Source of the DNA: Seminavis robusta | Lineage: Eukaryota > Bacillariophyta > Bacillariophyceae > Naviculales > Naviculaceae | Assembly (NCBI GenBank): GCA_903772945.1 | Contig: CAICTM010000119.1 | Location: 1-64,000 of the forward strand | DNA length: 64,000 bases | Direction of reading: 5' to 3' | Notes under the pieces: generated by a model | The model's database searches: none | Told to the model about the DNA's origin: nothing | The model's input: only the letters and a program-made list of their open reading frames with translations | Shown here: positions 62,263 through 64,000 of the stretch, one piece after another | Numbering within the stretch: position 1 is the stretch's first letter | Layout of the letters: each line of letters begins with the position of its first letter | Program-made: the position numbers and the translations under genes

Positions 62263-64000
62263 ATGGCTTCAGATGATAGCGATGGCTCTAGCCTTGATAT
62301 AGAACGGAGAATGCGGGAGTCTGATGAGCGGCACAAGAGGAAGAGAGACGAAGAGGAAGCCGAAGTATTGGCTGCAGCCCCAGTCATTCCAGTCGCAACA
62401 GCAGCCTCAATTCCCACAGCGGCAGCAGCCCCAGTTCCCTTAAACAGAAATTACCTTGATGGTGGGCGTCCACGTCTTAGCTTGTGGGATCTTCAGCAAC
62501 AACGCCAGATGCAGATGCAGCAACTCCACCAACAGCGAGCCCTTACAGTGCCGCTACCACCGCTGCCTTATTACGAAGATCCGATTGCCCAAGACATGTA
62601 CATGGGACAACTCAAAGCGCAAGAGTCACGGGAGCGGCCACCACGGTGTCGCGCTGCAAGCTCCCCTTCGCCTGCTGTCCGTTCTAGGTCTGCATCCCCG
62701 GCTGTCCGTTCTGCATCCCCGGCTGAGCGAAAGGTCATGAGGGAAGCAGCGAAGGCCGGACAAAAGAAGAAGAAAGAGGACGAGAAAAATGCTAAGAAGG
62801 CAGCCGACGCTAAGCAGGCACAGCGTATCAAAGTTGTGATCGACAAGTACGACCCCTTGAAAAAGCAAATTGTGTGCGGGGAAGAAGAGAATCCCAGCGA
62901 TAAGGAGATGTACCGTGTGGCCAAGACGTTGGTCTACGACAAAGGGGAACCAAACGAAATGACATTTGATCTGACCAAATTCAATAGCACACAGATCCGT
63001 GAACTTTGTCTGAAGTGTCAAGTCAAGGGAGGAGGCAACATGAAAATGTTCGATGCTAGGAAGGAGATTGCCCGCAGTATTGAGATGGGAACCATGTACA
63101 ACGACAAGACAGTTTCAAACCTTGCGTTGGACCCCTTAGCCACGAAGATCAACACTCTCGTCAAACTCATGAATATCTGCTTTCACCCTTCTATTTACCC
63201 TTACTTCGTCTCCCTCAACGACAGCAATAATCGAAAGGAATTCGAACGGGAGCCTCTTTCACAGCAGGGTGTTACCGGAAATCCATTCAAGGACTTTTGG
63301 CTTCTCGTTTCAGAGCACATGAATGAGACGAATGAGACGGTTGGTGAAAAACAATTTGACGACGTCTTGGGTCTCCAGGAGGGGGAAGACGAACATCTTT
63401 TGGCGTATAGTGAGGGCTTCGGTTTCAACTTGAATGACATTGACCGTGGCCAGACGAACAAGTCAGTTCAGCGGATGGTGAGCGACATGATGAAATCCAG
63501 GGACAACTGTCTCGCGCAAATGAAGATATCGGGCGAGCATAGCAATGACATATGGACTTATTGCATTGTGAAGAGGTGGTGTATTCCTCGGAAGGGAATG
63601 GCGGCTGTACCTGCCATAGCGGTGTACTATTGTGACTATCTCTGCAGACTCCATCCCACAATTATAGGCAAATTTGCGACGTTTCTCGAAGACAGTTTGA
63701 AGAGTGATTCCACGGTCGATATGACAGGAACCGCTGATGCCGCCTCCGGTAAAGGCAGCAAACTAGCTGTGGCAGACGTGATGGAATCACTCACCAGCGT
63801 CGGTACCGAACTGAAAGAATCCATTGGCCAAAGGAAAGAGAATGCGGAGGATGCGGCGGAAACGAATCAGTGGGACGGCTATTTGGCCGTGGCCAACCAA
63901 TACCTGAAAATTGTGCAGGAAATAAAAAGCGGTGACTCCTCCAAGGCTCCCCTTGCGAGAGTCATGGAAATTCGACTGGGTCGACTCGAAAAGAAGTTGA
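62263..64000 (+). CDS. Large charged protein, partial, unknown family
   Basis: The frame is open from the ATG at 62263 to the end of the window, at least 579 residues. The first 130 residues are Ala/Gln-rich and low complexity (MQMQQLHQQRAL). Residues about 135-155 have a short serine/arginine repeat (SPAVRSRSASPAVRSASPAE), like splicing-factor RS segments. A lysine-rich coiled stretch (KKKKEDEKNAKKAADAKQAQ) follows. From about 220 the sequence looks globular, with LTKFNSTQIRELCLKC, VKLMNICFHPSIYPYFVSLN, KISGEHSNDIWTYCIVKRWC and a C-terminal helical part. I recall similar SG.H.NDIW.Y blocks in multicopy hypothetical proteins of diatoms, which may be a lineage-specific expanded family. No catalytic motif is seen. 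The first ATG follows directly after a hexamer repeat. Confidence 0.7.
   Translation, partial: MASDDSDGSSLDIERRMRESDERHKRKRDEEEAEVLAAAPVIPVATAASIPTAAAAPVPLNRNYLDGGRPRLSLWDLQQQRQMQMQQLHQQRALTVPLPPLPYYEDPIAQDMYMGQLKAQESRERPPRCRAASSPSPAVRSRSASPAVRSASPAERKVMREAAKAGQKKKKEDEKNAKKAADAKQAQRIKVVIDKYDPLKKQIVCGEEENPSDKEMYRVAKTLVYDKGEPNEMTFDLTKFNSTQIRELCLKCQVKGGGNMKMFDARKEIARSIEMGTMYNDKTVSNLALDPLATKINTLVKLMNICFHPSIYPYFVSLNDSNNRKEFEREPLSQQGVTGNPFKDFWLLVSEHMNETNETVGEKQFDDVLGLQEGEDEHLLAYSEGFGFNLNDIDRGQTNKSVQRMVSDMMKSRDNCLAQMKISGEHSNDIWTYCIVKRWCIPRKGMAAVPAIAVYYCDYLCRLHPTIIGKFATFLEDSLKSDSTVDMTGTADAASGKGSKLAVADVMESLTSVGTELKESIGQRKENAEDAAETNQWDGYLAVANQYLKIVQEIKSGDSSKAPLARVMEIRLGRLEKKL

Noticed and set aside
1-64000. 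tRNA, rRNA and CRISPR features
   Set aside because: I looked for T-loop words such as GGTTCGA and for regularly spaced repeats with unique spacers. The few T-loop-like words are inside genes or the LTRs and lack a cloverleaf context, and no spacer array was found. A covariance-model search would be decisive.

Overview
This 64 kb window is eukaryotic nuclear DNA. It most probably comes from a diatom or a close stramenopile alga, and I lean to a pennate diatom. The evidence is a run of ankyrin-like repeats of the type HLDILKWARENGCPW, a plastid-type bipartite leader with an ANAF-like cleavage site, short introns of about 70-110 bp, very compact intergenic spaces, and a trifunctional purine enzyme with the domain order PurD-PurN-PurM. 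I cannot name the species from sequence alone.

Layout. Positions 1-11,000 are repeat-rich and gene-poor. They hold an eroded Ty3/gypsy LTR retrotransposon (737-5280), an eroded Pif1-type helicase (about 5437-7360), a 1.15 kb element with 45 bp terminal inverted repeats and a zinc-finger remnant (9272-10423), and a diverged direct duplication on either side of that element. From 11,220 to the end the window is gene-dense. In order it holds a small membrane protein; histone H2A.Z; TAF12; a sulfotransferase island (two paralogous PAPS-dependent sulfotransferases around a 1024-residue Golgi-type protein with a second kind of sulfotransferase domain); a mitochondrial-looking propionyl/acetyl-CoA synthetase; a dispersed repeat with an open frame; a GPR180/TMEM145-like seven-helix protein; peroxin-3; ribosomal protein SA; an ankyrin-repeat protein; bystin; a secreted chalcone-isomerase-like protein; a protein built of ten copies of an unfamiliar repeat; a MAPEG protein; the trifunctional GART enzyme; a class C GPCR-like receptor; a PRXL2-like redox protein; a Popeye-like cyclic-nucleotide-binding membrane protein; an acidic-tailed unknown protein next to a second copy of the dispersed repeat; a nodulin-like MFS transporter; CLPTM1; a small plastid-targeted protein; and the start of a large lysine-rich protein that runs off the window.

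Organisation. Most genes are in divergent or convergent pairs. Divergent pairs with about 290-400 bp between start codons include sulfotransferase-like 1024 aa/sulfotransferase 2, PEX3/RPSA, ankyrin/bystin and MAPEG/GART. The GART and GPCR stop codons are only 20 bp apart on opposite strands. Most genes are housekeeping and share no pathway. The exceptions are the three neighbouring sulfotransferases, which suggest sulfation of polysaccharide or glycoprotein in the secretory pathway, and a loose set of membrane signalling proteins (two seven-helix receptors and a Popeye-like protein).

Splicing was inferred by hand from GT-AG sites and frame. Every multi-exon model below closes in frame except the plastid protein at 60087-60945, which needs a one-base frame change. 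Three coding microexons of 22, 23 and 25 bp, a start codon isolated on its own exon (H2A.Z) and one GC-AG intron (CLPTM1) are the splicing oddities.
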